Shown piece after piece: positions 43,219 to 52,815 of a DNA stretch of 64,000 nucleotides. Position 1 is the first letter of the stretch; each line of letters opens with the position of its first letter. The stretch comes from CAG-791 sp963593905 (GTDB lineage: Bacteria > Bacillota > Clostridia > Lachnospirales > Lachnospiraceae): assembly GCA_963593905.1 (NCBI GenBank), contig CAVBBL010000003.1, positions 62,001 through 126,000 on the forward strand. The letters run 5' to 3'. A model generated the notes under the pieces. It did no database searches and was not told the origin of the DNA. It saw nothing but the letters and a program-made list of their open reading frames with translations. Position numbers and translations under genes: made by a program.

Positions 43219-44541
43219 TTACAGCTGTGTCATTACAAAAATATCATAGATTGCGTTGACAGCTGTCTCAAAGTCTTTATTTTCCACGCCGATGATGATA
43301 TTGAGCTCACTGGAACCCTGATCGATCATACGCACATTTACATTGGCATGAGCCAAGGCAGAGAAAATCCTGCCTGCCGTTCCACGCATGGAGCGCATTC
43401 CCCGACCTACTACCGCGATCAGTGCCAGATCAGACTCAATCTCAATAGAATCCGGAGATGCCAGACGATGAATGGCAGAGACCACATGGTGCTCCTTATC
43501 CAGGAATTCGTCCTCATGCACCACGACTGTCATAGTATCAATGCCGGAAGGCATGTGTTCGATGGAAATGCCGTTTTCCTCGAAGGCCTGCAGCACCTTG
43601 CGGCAGAAACCAATCTCGGAATTCATCAGTTCCTTATTGATCAGTACCGTACAAAAGCCCTTCTTGCCTGCGATGCCGGTGACCACGAACTCCGGCTTCT
43701 GACAGGTACTCTCCACGATCCAGGTACCCTCATCCTCCGGCTTATTGGTATTGCGGATGTTCACCGGAATCCCCTCCCTGCGAACCGGGAAGATAGCTTC
43801 CTCATGAAGCACAGAGGCACCCATGTAGGAGAGCTCTCGAAGCTCACGATAGGTAATGGATTTAATGGAAACAGGATTCTTTACAATGCGGGGATCAGCA
43901 ATCAGGAAGCCGGATACATCTGTCCAGTTCTCGTATACGTCCGCCTTGCAGGCTCTTGCCACGATAGCGCCAGTGATATCCGAGCCGCCTCTGGAGAAGG
44001 TTTTGATCTTGCCGTCATAGGCTACGCCGTAGAAACCGGGAATAACTGCTTTCGGTGTCTTGGCCAGACGTTCTCCCAACACTCTGTTGGTCTTTTCGGA
44101 ATCAAAATGTCCATTCTGATCAAAAAAGATCACCTGTGCAGGATCGATAAACTCATAGCCCAGATAGGCAGCCATCACCAGACCGTTTAAATACTCACCG
44201 CGGGATGCCGCGTAATCCTTTCCTGCCTTGTTTTTAAAATTCTTTTCAATTTCTGCAAACGTATCATCCAGGGAAAAATCCTTAAGCGCAAGTCCTGTGA
44301 TGATTTCCTTATAACGATCCTTAATTTCTTCAAAAGCGTCCTTAAAATCAATGCCCTTTTTTGCCATCGCGTAGCAGCTATAGAGCATATCGGTGACCTT
44401 GCGATCCTTGTCAAAACGCTTGCCCGGCGCAGAATCCACCACATAGACCCGGGATGCATCGGCACGAATGATATCCCCAACCTTCTTAAACTGTGCAGAA
44501 TCAGCCAATGAACTGCCGCCGAACTTTACTACCTTTTTCAT
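43219..44541 (-). CDS. lysC: Aspartate kinase
   Basis: First step of the aspartate family. 440 residues: amino acid kinase domain (KVVKFGGSSLADSAQFKKV, SRGGSDITGAIVARA), then two ACT domains (about 300-440). It sits in the threonine operon rather than with dapA, so threonine control is more likely than lysine control; the sequence does not settle this. Closely spaced (31 bases) after apgM. Confidence 0.96.
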   Translation of the reverse strand: MKKVVKFGGSSLADSAQFKKVGDIIRADASRVYVVDSAPGKRFDKDRKVTDMLYSCYAMAKKGIDFKDAFEEIKDRYKEIITGLALKDFSLDDTFAEIEKNFKNKAGKDYAASRGEYLNGLVMAAYLGYEFIDPAQVIFFDQNGHFDSEKTNRVLGERLAKTPKAVIPGFYGVAYDGKIKTFSRGGSDITGAIVARACKADVYENWTDVSGFLIADPRIVKNPVSIKSITYRELRELSYMGASVLHEEAIFPVRREGIPVNIRNTNKPEDEGTWIVESTCQKPEFVVTGIAGKKGFCTVLINKELMNSEIGFCRKVLQAFEENGISIEHMPSGIDTMTVVVHEDEFLDKEHHVVSAIHRLASPDSIEIESDLALIAVVGRGMRSMRGTAGRIFSALAHANVNVRMIDQGSSELNIIIGVENKDFETAVNAIYDIFVMTQL

Positions 44542-44572
44542 GAATACCCGTCTCCATTCTATCGTTTTTCTT

Positions 44573-45784
44573 TTATTCTTCTGATCCGAAAAGTCTGTCG
44601 ATCAGCTTATTACCCACAGCAAAGAAGTTGCCGCTCTTTTCCGCTTCCTTTTCATTGTAAAGCCAGTCATGTGTCTGAGGCTTTGTGCTGTCATAAAGCA
44701 TATAGGGAATCGGCTTATCCGTGTGTGTCCTCTTAAGAATCGGCGTGGGATGATCCGGCATGATCAACATACGATATTCTACACCGGCCTGATCAAGCTT
44801 ACCTTTCAGTCTGCCGATTACTCGCTCGTCCAGATACTCGATAGCCTGGATCTTTTTCTCTGCACTGCCCTGATGACCCATCTCATCCGGCGCTTCCACG
44901 TGGATATAAGCAAAATCATAATCCTCTTTCGTCAATGCGTCAAAGGCTGCATCAGCTTTTCCCTCATAATTGGTATGAAGGCCGCCGTTGGCGCCGGGCA
45001 CTTCCACTACTTTCATGCTGCTGCCGGTGGCAATGCCCTTGAGCAGATCCACTGCAGAAATCATCACGCCTTTTTTTCCTGTCTTCTCTGAAAAAGAAGT
45101 CAGCGCCGGCTTTGTGCCTGCTCCCCAGAACCAACAGCAGTTGGCGGGATGCAGCCCCTTCTTTTTACGTTCCTGGTTTAAGGGATGGTCCTTTAAAAGC
45201 GTATAACTCTCCTTCATCATCTGCCGAAGCTTTTCATCCTGCGGCAAATACTGACCGATGGTCTGTCCCAACACATCATGAGGTGCAGTCAGCTCTGTGA
45301 CGATACCCTTTTTCCAGATCAGGCAGTGACGATAGCTGGTCCCCACGTAGAACTGGTAGGTCTCATCCTGCATCTGATCCTTTACGGCATTTAAAAGGAC
45401 AGCGCAATCCTCGGTGCTAATCTCATCAGCGCTGTGATCAATGATGGTCTGTTCCTCAAAGGGAAGGGACGGATCTTCGGAGATAGTGACAATATTGCAG
45501 CGGATCGCAATATCCGTAGGTTCCATATCGATACCGATGCTCAGCGCCTCCAGCGGAGAACGTCCGGAATAATAAATCTTCGGATCATAGCCAAGAACCG
45601 CCAGATTGGCTGTGTCAGATCCCGGCTTCATTCCCTTGGGAACGGTCTGTGTCATACCAATCTCCGACTGCTTTGCCAGCGCATCCATCACCGGTGTTGC
45701 CGCCGTCTCCAGCGGTGTCTTTCCATCTAACTGCGGCACCGGCTCATCAGCCATGCCATCTCCTAACACTACGATATATTTCAT
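44573..45784 (-). CDS. ApgM-type phosphoglycerate mutase-like protein, probable homoserine kinase analogue
   Basis: 403 residues of the alkaline-phosphatase-like superfamily (COG3635): YIVVLGDGMADEP with the metal Asp, SDTANLAVLGYDP (nucleophile Ser), HVEAPDEMGHQG and MPDHPTPILKRTHTDKP (metal His). Its place between hom and lysC, with no thrB visible, supports the proposed homoserine kinase role of this family rather than glycolysis; I infer this from context. GGGAGG precedes ATG 45784. Confidence 0.85.
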   Translation of the reverse strand: MKYIVVLGDGMADEPVPQLDGKTPLETAATPVMDALAKQSEIGMTQTVPKGMKPGSDTANLAVLGYDPKIYYSGRSPLEALSIGIDMEPTDIAIRCNIVTISEDPSLPFEEQTIIDHSADEISTEDCAVLLNAVKDQMQDETYQFYVGTSYRHCLIWKKGIVTELTAPHDVLGQTIGQYLPQDEKLRQMMKESYTLLKDHPLNQERKKKGLHPANCCWFWGAGTKPALTSFSEKTGKKGVMISAVDLLKGIATGSSMKVVEVPGANGGLHTNYEGKADAAFDALTKEDYDFAYIHVEAPDEMGHQGSAEKKIQAIEYLDERVIGRLKGKLDQAGVEYRMLIMPDHPTPILKRTHTDKPIPYMLYDSTKPQTHDWLYNEKEAEKSGNFFAVGNKLIDRLFGSEE

Positions 45785-45930
45785 TCTTTCCTCCCTTGTC
45801 TGTGACAACGTCAGGCGAATTTTCCTGTACGATCATGCATGGATGCCGTAAACGACACCCACGCAGTTTGAAAGAAATGCCATCAGGCATTTCTTTCAAA
45901 CTCACCTCCCTTGTCGCTGCTTGTCTGCGA
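45785..45930 (-). repeat. Multi-hairpin palindrome, copy A2 (apgM leader)
   Basis: Core AGTTTGAAAGAAATGCC (45865-45881) pairs perfectly with 45886-45902. Short direct repeats CCTCCCTTGTC lie at both ends (near 45791 and 45905). Confidence 0.8.
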
Positions 45931-45946
45931 CATGAATGATGCCTGT

Positions 45947-47173
45947 TCAGGCCTTATCCTCCAACAGACGGATTTTATTCTTAAGCGTAGAAAGCTGTGC
46001 AGCCTTCTGATCAAACTCTTCCTCAGAGATGGGCGCTGTCAGGAAGGCGAACTCATCCACTGCAGACTCACATCTTACCTTCTCAATATCCTCACCGAAA
46101 AGCTGCTGCGCCAGTTCCTTCTCGGCAAAACTCACTCTCACAAACATTCTGCGGCAAATCGCTTTGTAATCGGAGACTGCCACGGACTCGCTGCTCCAGG
46201 TGCACCCCACGGTGGTACCGGCATTGCGTGCTGCATCCACTACATCCGCCACTACCGCACTGGCGGTAGGATTCTTACCTGCTCCTCTGCCGTAGAACAT
46301 CAGATTATCTACCATATTGCCGTGTACATAGACGGCATTAAAGACATCGCTGACACTGTAAAGGGGATGCTCCTGCTGTACCAGGAAAGGCGCTGTGATG
46401 ACAAAGATAGAGTCATCTGTCTCATTGCGGCGGCTGATGCCCAGCAATTTAATGGACATGCCCATGCTCCTTGCATAATCGAAGTCTGCAGCTGTAATAC
46501 TGCTGATGCCTTCACAGTGAATATCTTCATAGTGCACGGTCTTACCGCACATCAGGGAAGAAAGAATGGCAATCTTGCGGCAGCAGTCATGTCCTTCGAT
46601 ATCCGCCTCGGGATTGCGCTCTGCATAGCCCTTATCCTGGGCATCCCGAAGTACAGCATCAAAATCTGCTCCCTCTCTGTCCATTCTGGTCAGAATATAA
46701 TTGGTGGTTCCGTTTAAAATGCCGGTGATGGCATCGATATGCTCTTGCACAAGGCATGTATTCAAAGGTCTGATAATGGGAATACCGCCGCCCACACTGG
46801 CCTCGAAGAGATAGCTGCAGGCATTTGCCTTTGCTGTCTCCAATAGCTCCGGTCCGAAAGCAGCCACTAATTCTTTATTGGAAGTGCATACGCTGATGCC
46901 CTTCTCCAGCGCCTTTTTGCTGAAAGTATGTGCCGGCTCTTTGCCGCCCATAGTCTCGCAGATCACCTTGATCTCGGGATCCTGAAGAATAATATCAAAG
47001 TCATGTACCACTCTGTCGTGATAGGGACTGTCCGGGAAATCGCGCAGATCCAAAATATACTTTACATGGATACCCTCAGGAAACTGCTGCCGGATATCTT
47101 CCTGATTTTTGTCAATCACTTCTGCAACACCGCTGCCGACTGTGCCGAATCCCAATATTGCAATTTCTACCAT
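45947..47173 (-). CDS. hom: Homoserine dehydrogenase
   Basis: Reduces aspartate semialdehyde to homoserine. 408 residues: VEIAILGFGTVGSGV (NAD site), ETMGGKEPAHTF, GILNGTTNYILTRM and the catalytic Lys in NPEADIEGHDCCRK. The C-terminal ~70 residues may be a reduced ACT-like region. Operon: ACT protein-hom-apgM-lysC. Confidence 0.97.
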   Translation of the reverse strand: MVEIAILGFGTVGSGVAEVIDKNQEDIRQQFPEGIHVKYILDLRDFPDSPYHDRVVHDFDIILQDPEIKVICETMGGKEPAHTFSKKALEKGISVCTSNKELVAAFGPELLETAKANACSYLFEASVGGGIPIIRPLNTCLVQEHIDAITGILNGTTNYILTRMDREGADFDAVLRDAQDKGYAERNPEADIEGHDCCRKIAILSSLMCGKTVHYEDIHCEGISSITAADFDYARSMGMSIKLLGISRRNETDDSIFVITAPFLVQQEHPLYSVSDVFNAVYVHGNMVDNLMFYGRGAGKNPTASAVVADVVDAARNAGTTVGCTWSSESVAVSDYKAICRRMFVRVSFAEKELAQQLFGEDIEKVRCESAVDEFAFLTAPISEEEFDQKAAQLSTLKNKIRLLEDKA

Positions 47174-47203
47174 TTGTTTCTTCTCCTATTCCTTTTATTC
47201 TTA

Positions 47204-47650
47204 CTACTCCCTGCCGGTCACTTTTACTTTTCGTACACCCGGACAATGTTCCAGAGCCGTCAGCATACTGCTGATATTGCCGGTGGTCTCCGTGATCTGA
47301 ATGCTGATGCTTAAGGAGGCCACGCCGTTTAAGGGAATACTCTGATGAATGGTCAGGATGTTAGCCTGATTCTCCGCGATGATCTCCAGCATATCCGACA
47401 AAAGCCCTGTCTCATCATTGATCTCAGCAAACAAAGTCAATGTCGTCCCCGCGGAGCTGTCGTGGAATTCCTCCACGTCATCCTTAAACTTATAATAGGA
47501 GCTTCTGCTGATTCCTACCTTTTCCACCGCATCGTTGATGGTCCTGGCGCCCCCGGATGCCAGAAGCTTGTTTACCTCCACAACCTTCTGCAGCACCTCC
47601 GGCACAGCTCTTTTTCTGATGAGATAATAGCCTGTTCCCTTACTGCTCAT
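47204..47650 (-). CDS. ACT domain protein (PheB/UPF0735-like)
   Basis: 148 residues: an N-terminal HTH-like helical part (VLQKVVEVNKLLASG, RTINDAVEKVGISRSSYYKF) and a C-terminal ACT domain (LTLFAEINDETGLLSDMLEI, ILTIHQSIPLNGVASLSISI). ACT domains bind amino acids; placed first before hom, it likely senses threonine or related amino acids and controls the pathway. Confidence 0.92.
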   Translation of the reverse strand: MSSKGTGYYLIRKRAVPEVLQKVVEVNKLLASGGARTINDAVEKVGISRSSYYKFKDDVEEFHDSSAGTTLTLFAEINDETGLLSDMLEIIAENQANILTIHQSIPLNGVASLSISIQITETTGNISSMLTALEHCPGVRKVKVTGRE

Positions 47651-47736
47651 TCCTGCTCCTCTTATACTCGGCGTCAGCGTCTTTATTGTGCGGACATTTG
47701 TGCGCCAACGAAAGATATGTTACCACGGCTTTTTAC

Positions 47737-50325
47737 CTATTGCAAGGATTTATGTGTACTTTTTAAAGACCTATTTTGTGAACTATAGGCGTTTCCTGCC
47801 AAAAGCAATACCAGCAAAGCCAACGCTGCCGCAGAAATCCCGCAAGCCATTCTAAAGCCATAAGGTCTGTAATCAAATCGGATCTCATGCTCCCCTGCCG
47901 GCACGCACACTGCCATCAGTCCGTAGTCAGCCCGAATGATCTTTGTCTCCTGACCATCCACCTTTGCTGTCCATCCCTTATCGTAAGGTACAGAGAAGAA
48001 TACCAGATTTTCTTTATCCAATGCGGCGGTTGCTGAAAATCCGTCCTTATCAAAAGCAAAACTGCTGCATGCAGAGGATGCTCTATCGTCGCAGTATCCG
48101 TAAAAGGTATCCAAATCCATGGCCTCCTGCTCTGTATTTGTATCTTCCTGCATGAGATGACCATATGCCAGTGCATCCTCCTGCGATAGGATCAAATCCT
48201 TTACCAACAGCCGATCTGCCGCATCGTCTTTTTCCATCTCGTCATAATTCTCCTGCGTCATATAATAGTCGAAGGTAAATCCCATGGGAATATAATGATA
48301 ATTTTCATAGACATCATAGCCGTTGGTGTCAGACTTTACCAATTCATAACCGGACATACCGCCCTTGTCCGAATAGGCGTTATCATGGGACACGAGAATA
48401 TTCTCTATATAATATCGGACAGAAAGCAGCGCCCTGGCACCGATTCTGGAGAAAGGCAGATTGGACTCCACACTTCTTCGGATACCGATTCCATTATAGA
48501 AGCTGATAATGGAAGGGTTTACCGTACTCTCAAAGCAGTGGATGGTGGGATATCCCCACACCATCTCGTAGTTCGTAGAGGTGGAATCTGTTTCCACTCT
48601 CGAAAAAGTCTCTGTATCCGCTAACTCCGGCTTTGTCTGCAGCATCTGCTGCTGCCACTTCACGCCGCCGGTCCAGGCGATGATGGTATTGCCGTTATAG
48701 AGCACTGCCATGGTGCAAAGCACTGCGCACATTCCCACCAGGAAGATGCTCCTTTTTGTGGCTCTTCCCTTCTTTTTATCCGGTTTCTGGATAAAGATCA
48801 GATAGATAAGCACCGGAATAGTAATGGCAGTAGAAATAAACTGCACGAGAAGTATCTTGGGGTTATCAGAAACGGTAAACCACTCCATGCTGCCGTCATC
48901 CTGCTGCACCGGCAGGCAGGCGCAAAGAATCAGCACAGCCAGAGCGGCAATGGTCACAAGGCCGCCCCGTCTTAAACAGCGTCCCTTATCTTCATTTTCT
49001 TCCATTGCCTGTGCGGAAACTGCTGCCATCAAAAGAATGGGCAGATAATACCATCTGGCATAATAAGAAGCGTTCATGGCAGAGAAAACAGCATTCAAAC
49101 CGGGAATGAAAGCCATCACCGCCAGTACGATCAAAAGACGTTTCTTCCAATCCTTCCGGTGCGTACCAAAATAGGCGATCACTCCTGTCAGCGCCATGCA
49201 GGGCATATACGCCGCCAGAGAAGAAACTCTTATGTTGTCATTGGTAAAAAGTGTTCCCTTGGCGATGAGATCCGGTGTCATAAACAGCGCTTTCAGGATA
49301 GCAAAATAAGTCTTGGAATCCGGATAGCAGATCAGGTCATAGCCGCTTGTCAGCTCACTGAGCCGGCTATTGCCAAAGACCCCCGTCAAAGACTGCACCA
49401 AAAAGAAAGCCGCCAAACAAAGCCCCAATACCCCATAAAACAGCAAGTGCAGAATCTGCCTCAACGTCTGCCTGGGGGACTGGCTCATGGCAAAGCGCAG
49501 GATGTAATAAAGAATCAGAAAGATTACTTCGCCCACAAAGAAATAATAATTGAGCACAGACATAAAGCCGGTCATCAAAGCAAAGGAAATCCCTGCTCGA
49601 ACGACCGCTGCTCTCCACTCTCTCTTTAACCCTGCTCCGTTTCCGCTCTTTGCAAACTCGGACATTGCCTGTATGAATCTGTCAAACACCAACAGATAGA
49701 GAGGGAAAAAGGCTGTCACCTCGTGGAAATGCTGGAAAACGATATTGCACATCTGAAAACCGGAGAAGCTGTAAAGTATGGCGCCCAGCATAGCCGCACT
49801 CTCTGTTTTGGTCTGGGTACGGATCCAGGCATAGCCGGTGGTCATGGCCGTGCCGAATTTAAGTGCCATTAAGACAGGCATCATATAGGGAAGCCAAGCC
49901 TCCGGAAAAGGAATTGTCAGCCAGAAAAAAGGACTGCCCCAAAGATAAAAAGCAAAGGCGCCGCCCATATTGCTGCCAAGATCTACCCCCGCATTCCAGA
50001 AGAAATTTCCCTGCCGCACAGCCCGGTGTGCCAGAATATAAAAAGGCACCTGCTGCACATTATAATCTCCATAGTAAAAAAATATTCCTCCGTGATAGAT
50101 GATAAAAGGCAGCACTGCCAGCAAATACATCATCGTCCCGGCCAGAAACATCCTACAGTATGGATGCAATGCTCTCCTTTTCTTCTTTCTTACAGAGCTG
50201 CTTTCTTGCGCCGGTGTTGCTTTTGTTTCTTTTTTTTCTGCATACTCTGTATCCATATCCACGTCGCCTGTATTTTCTGTTTGTGATTCGCACAGGGTGA
50301 TCTGTGCAGATAATTGCTGTTCCAT
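47737..50325 (-). CDS. YfhO-family polytopic membrane protein
   Basis: 862 residues with ~12-14 membrane helices. After a charged N-terminal ~80 residues, MMYLLAVLPFIIYHGGIFFY-GDYN-QQ-PF and FFWNAGVDLGSNMGGAFAFYLW match the YfhO family (GT-C fold, implicated in wall-polymer glycosylation). The C-terminal extracellular part includes YDKGWTAKVDGQETKI, another family hallmark. AAAGG precedes ATG 50325 within cassette A. Confidence 0.9.
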   Translation of the reverse strand: MEQQLSAQITLCESQTENTGDVDMDTEYAEKKETKATPAQESSSVRKKKRRALHPYCRMFLAGTMMYLLAVLPFIIYHGGIFFYYGDYNVQQVPFYILAHRAVRQGNFFWNAGVDLGSNMGGAFAFYLWGSPFFWLTIPFPEAWLPYMMPVLMALKFGTAMTTGYAWIRTQTKTESAAMLGAILYSFSGFQMCNIVFQHFHEVTAFFPLYLLVFDRFIQAMSEFAKSGNGAGLKREWRAAVVRAGISFALMTGFMSVLNYYFFVGEVIFLILYYILRFAMSQSPRQTLRQILHLLFYGVLGLCLAAFFLVQSLTGVFGNSRLSELTSGYDLICYPDSKTYFAILKALFMTPDLIAKGTLFTNDNIRVSSLAAYMPCMALTGVIAYFGTHRKDWKKRLLIVLAVMAFIPGLNAVFSAMNASYYARWYYLPILLMAAVSAQAMEENEDKGRCLRRGGLVTIAALAVLILCACLPVQQDDGSMEWFTVSDNPKILLVQFISTAITIPVLIYLIFIQKPDKKKGRATKRSIFLVGMCAVLCTMAVLYNGNTIIAWTGGVKWQQQMLQTKPELADTETFSRVETDSTSTNYEMVWGYPTIHCFESTVNPSIISFYNGIGIRRSVESNLPFSRIGARALLSVRYYIENILVSHDNAYSDKGGMSGYELVKSDTNGYDVYENYHYIPMGFTFDYYMTQENYDEMEKDDAADRLLVKDLILSQEDALAYGHLMQEDTNTEQEAMDLDTFYGYCDDRASSACSSFAFDKDGFSATAALDKENLVFFSVPYDKGWTAKVDGQETKIIRADYGLMAVCVPAGEHEIRFDYRPYGFRMACGISAAALALLVLLLAGNAYSSQNRSLKSTHKSLQ

Positions 50326-50500
50326 TTTTTCCTTTCTATGCCGCGGTTTACCGCGGCTGCGTGAAGAGAAATCGCGCAGGCGATTTCTCTGATACGATCG
50401 TGCATTGATGACGGTTACGGCATCAATGCAGTTTGAAGGAAACGCCATCAGGCATTTCTTTCAAACTTCACCTTTCTTCGCCGCAATATATTTCTGCAGG
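50326..50500 (-). repeat. Leader cassette A plus multi-hairpin palindrome (YfhO leader, copy A3)
   Basis: In gene orientation: core palindrome 50430-50467, hairpin GCATTGATG/CATCAATGC (50402-50429), hairpin AGAGAAATCGC/GCGATTTCTCT (50357-50382), hairpin CCGCGG-TTTA-CCGCGG (50341-50356), then AAAGG. The most complete copy in the window. Confidence 0.85.
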
Positions 50501-50584
50501 CACAGTAAAAGGGTACAATATTCCCTGCAGAATACCATACCCCAAAACTTTGTATTTTCTGTTAAAAGTTCTCTTTATATAAGC

Positions 50585-50941
50585 TTACTTTTCTTCCGAC
50601 TTATTCTCTTCCAGCTTATCCTCTTCTTCGCAAATGCCCAGAACCTTCTCCCCGTCCCGGAGCATTCTCTCAAATGCCATGGTATAGCCGTCATTGCCAT
50701 AGTTAAGGCATCGGTTCACACGGCTGATCGTAGCCGTGGAGGCTCCTGTCTTTTCCGCAATTTCCAGATACGTCTTACCTCCCTGCAGCATAGCGGCTAC
50801 TTCCAGTCGTTGAGACAAAGATAAAAGCTCGTTGACAGTACACAAATCCTCAAAAAATTGATAACACTCTTCTTTATTCTGCAGTTTTAAGATCGCACCA
50901 AAAAGCTGATCCACTGCCTCTGTTTTAATTTTCTTATTCAT
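50585..50941 (-). CDS. YerC/YecD-type TrpR-superfamily regulator
   Basis: 118 residues: helices LFGAILKLQNKEECYQFFEDLC and LSLSQRLEVAAMLQGGKTYLEIAEKTGASTATISRVNRCL, the TrpR-like HTH. The C-terminus is acidic (LEENKSEEK). TrpR repressors bind tryptophan; the ligand of YerC types is unknown. GGGAGG at 11 bases precedes ATG 50941. No target is identified. Confidence 0.92.
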   Translation of the reverse strand: MNKKIKTEAVDQLFGAILKLQNKEECYQFFEDLCTVNELLSLSQRLEVAAMLQGGKTYLEIAEKTGASTATISRVNRCLNYGNDGYTMAFERMLRDGEKVLGICEEEDKLEENKSEEK

Positions 50942-51359
50942 CCGGTTATATGCCTCCCTTATCTGCTGTGTCAGACTTTGCAGATGCTGTCTTCTCAGCA
51001 GCCGATGACATTTTACCATTTTAGTGCAGTAAAGTAAAGGAGGGTTATTCTTTACGCCGCATCTCACACCGAAGTGCGACAGATTTCTCACCAGGTGTAT
51101 ATAATTTTTCTAAATGCAGATTCACACGAAAACAGATTTACACATAAACTGCAACAATAACCGGTGTACCGCAGCACCGACTGATTCAAAGAACTCCATG
51201 CTAAAGTGTTAACTTTTACAAAAATCTTATAATAGACCTCTAAATTTTCATGTAATTTGAAGCGTATTTCTTTACTTTTACCAATCGATATGCTATTTTA
51301 AAGATGTTGCTGAAAGCAACAGAGCATTTATTTTTTATTTTATTTTGGAGGTAGTTCAA
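50942..51359. other. Divergent spacer with the cold-shock promoter
   Basis: TATAAT (51228-51233) with a weak -35 lies ahead of csp, giving a ~120-nt leader that includes the hairpin GTTGC-TGAAA-GCAAC (51306-51320). No gene seen in 50942-51200. Confidence 0.5.
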
Positions 51360-51560
51360 ATGAACAAAGGTACTGTAAAGTGGTTCAACAACCAGAAGGG
51401 TTACGGCTTCATCTCCGATGACGAAGGACATGATGTATTCGTACACTACTCCGGACTGAACATGGAAGGCTTCAAGTCTCTTGACGAGGGCGCTTCTGTT
51501 GAGTACGACGTAATCCAGGGTGAAAAAGGACCTCAGGCTGTAAACGTAACAAAGCTTTAA
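51360..51560 (+). CDS. Cold shock protein (CspA family)
   Basis: 66-residue RNA chaperone. RNP1 motif KGYGFIS and RNP2 motif VFVHY are intact in a five-strand OB fold (VKWFNNQKGYGFI). GGAGG lies nine bases before ATG 51360. The long leader with one hairpin is consistent with thermal control as in other csp genes. Confidence 0.97.
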   Translation: MNKGTVKWFNNQKGYGFISDDEGHDVFVHYSGLNMEGFKSLDEGASVEYDVIQGEKGPQAVNVTKL

Positions 51561-51700
51561 TTTACAGCGTACTAATGGATCAAGACAATGTGCCTTTTCT
51601 AAAATATAAGCTGTAACTGTTTTCTGCCGTCAGGCAGACAGATTCGTTACATCGGCGCTCGTATCTATGAATAGTGCCATATGGAATGAGCTAATTAGTG

Positions 51701-51738
51701 AATAAGAGCATCTGCTTTGCAGATGCTCTTATTTTATG
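51701..51738. terminator. Bidirectional terminator between csp and hisA
   Basis: AATAAGAGCATCTGC (51701-51715) pairs perfectly with GCAGATGCTCTTATT (51719-51733) across TTT, with T-rich flanks on both strands. Confidence 0.88.
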
Positions 51739-51861
51739 AATTCCATCATTATCTACCGATTTATATCTCGAATCCTATTGCCAGTATCCTGCATCTTTGT
51801 CTGCCCGCAGATAAGGATGCAAGATGCAAATGGAACCAATTCTCCGATGATAGAACCGTTA

Positions 51862-52815
51862 TTACACGCAGGCCGCTTGCAGTTCTTCCAACGAAAGACT
51901 CCCCCCAAAGAGATCCAGCGCACTTCCCACCGTCACATCCAGTCGGCCATTTGACAACTGCCCCAGTAATGTAAGGTCCTCTAAGCTGTGGACACCGCCC
52001 GCATAGGTAACAATTCCTCCGCTCGCTTTCTGCCACTCTCCCAGAATTCTGGCCACATCCTCCTGAATTCCCTTTTTCTTTCCCTCTGCGTCTGCAGCGT
52101 GAATCAAGAATTCATCGCAGTGTTCTGCCAGCATATCCAGCGTTTCCTCACACACTGAAAGCTCTGTAAATTTCTGCCAACGGTCTGTCACAACACCGTA
52201 GGTTCCATCTGCCTTCTGCCGACAGCTCAGATCCAATACCAGATGCTCCCTTCCCACCGTCTCTTCCAATGTTTTCAGCCGCTGCCAGTCCAGTCTGCCC
52301 TCTCGAAACACATAGGAAGTGACAATGACGTGAGAGGCTCCGGCCTTCAGAAAATCTACCGCATTCTGCGGTGTGATACCGCCTCCGATCTGCATGCCGC
52401 CCGGATATGCCTTTAACGCACCGAGTGCCTGCTCTTTGTCTTTTTCGTATGCTTCCGGTTCCAAAGCTGCCGAATTAAGAAGAATGATATGCCCACCGGG
52501 AAGATTCCTTTGGCAATAAAGAGAAGCATAATAGGAAGCATCTTCTTCGGAGACAAAGTTTTCCTGAAGGCTGCCCTGTTTTTCGCTCTCATCTGATTTT
52601 TGTTTTCGGCTTTCTTCCTTCCGGACATTCCACGCGCTTTGATTATCTTCCCCATCCTGCGCATGAACTTTTTTCTTTTGTGTGCCGAATATTTCTTTTT
52701 TAAAAGACGAACAGGCGCTGTAATCTTCCTTTTTCTCCTGCCGATCATGTAAGGAACCTCCTACGATCTGTTTTACTTTTCCGTCGTGAATATCTATACA
52801 AGGTCTTATTCTCAT
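51862..52815 (-). CDS. hisA: Eukaryotic-type ProFAR isomerase (HisA) with a large insertion
   Basis: Histidine pathway TIM-barrel isomerase. 317 residues against ~260 for the eukaryotic/HIS6-like class it matches (MRIRPCIDIHDGKVKQIVGG, LPGGHIILLN, GGMQIGGGITPQNA, HLVLDLSCRQK, VTDRWQKF). The extra ~50 residues, Lys/Glu/Gln-rich and apparently disordered, sit at about 24-75 in the loop after strand 1 (about 52590-52745). No other his genes are near. AGAGG precedes ATG 52815 in cassette A. Confidence 0.88.
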   Translation of the reverse strand: MRIRPCIDIHDGKVKQIVGGSLHDRQEKKEDYSACSSFKKEIFGTQKKKVHAQDGEDNQSAWNVRKEESRKQKSDESEKQGSLQENFVSEEDASYYASLYCQRNLPGGHIILLNSAALEPEAYEKDKEQALGALKAYPGGMQIGGGITPQNAVDFLKAGASHVIVTSYVFREGRLDWQRLKTLEETVGREHLVLDLSCRQKADGTYGVVTDRWQKFTELSVCEETLDMLAEHCDEFLIHAADAEGKKKGIQEDVARILGEWQKASGGIVTYAGGVHSLEDLTLLGQLSNGRLDVTVGSALDLFGGSLSLEELQAACV

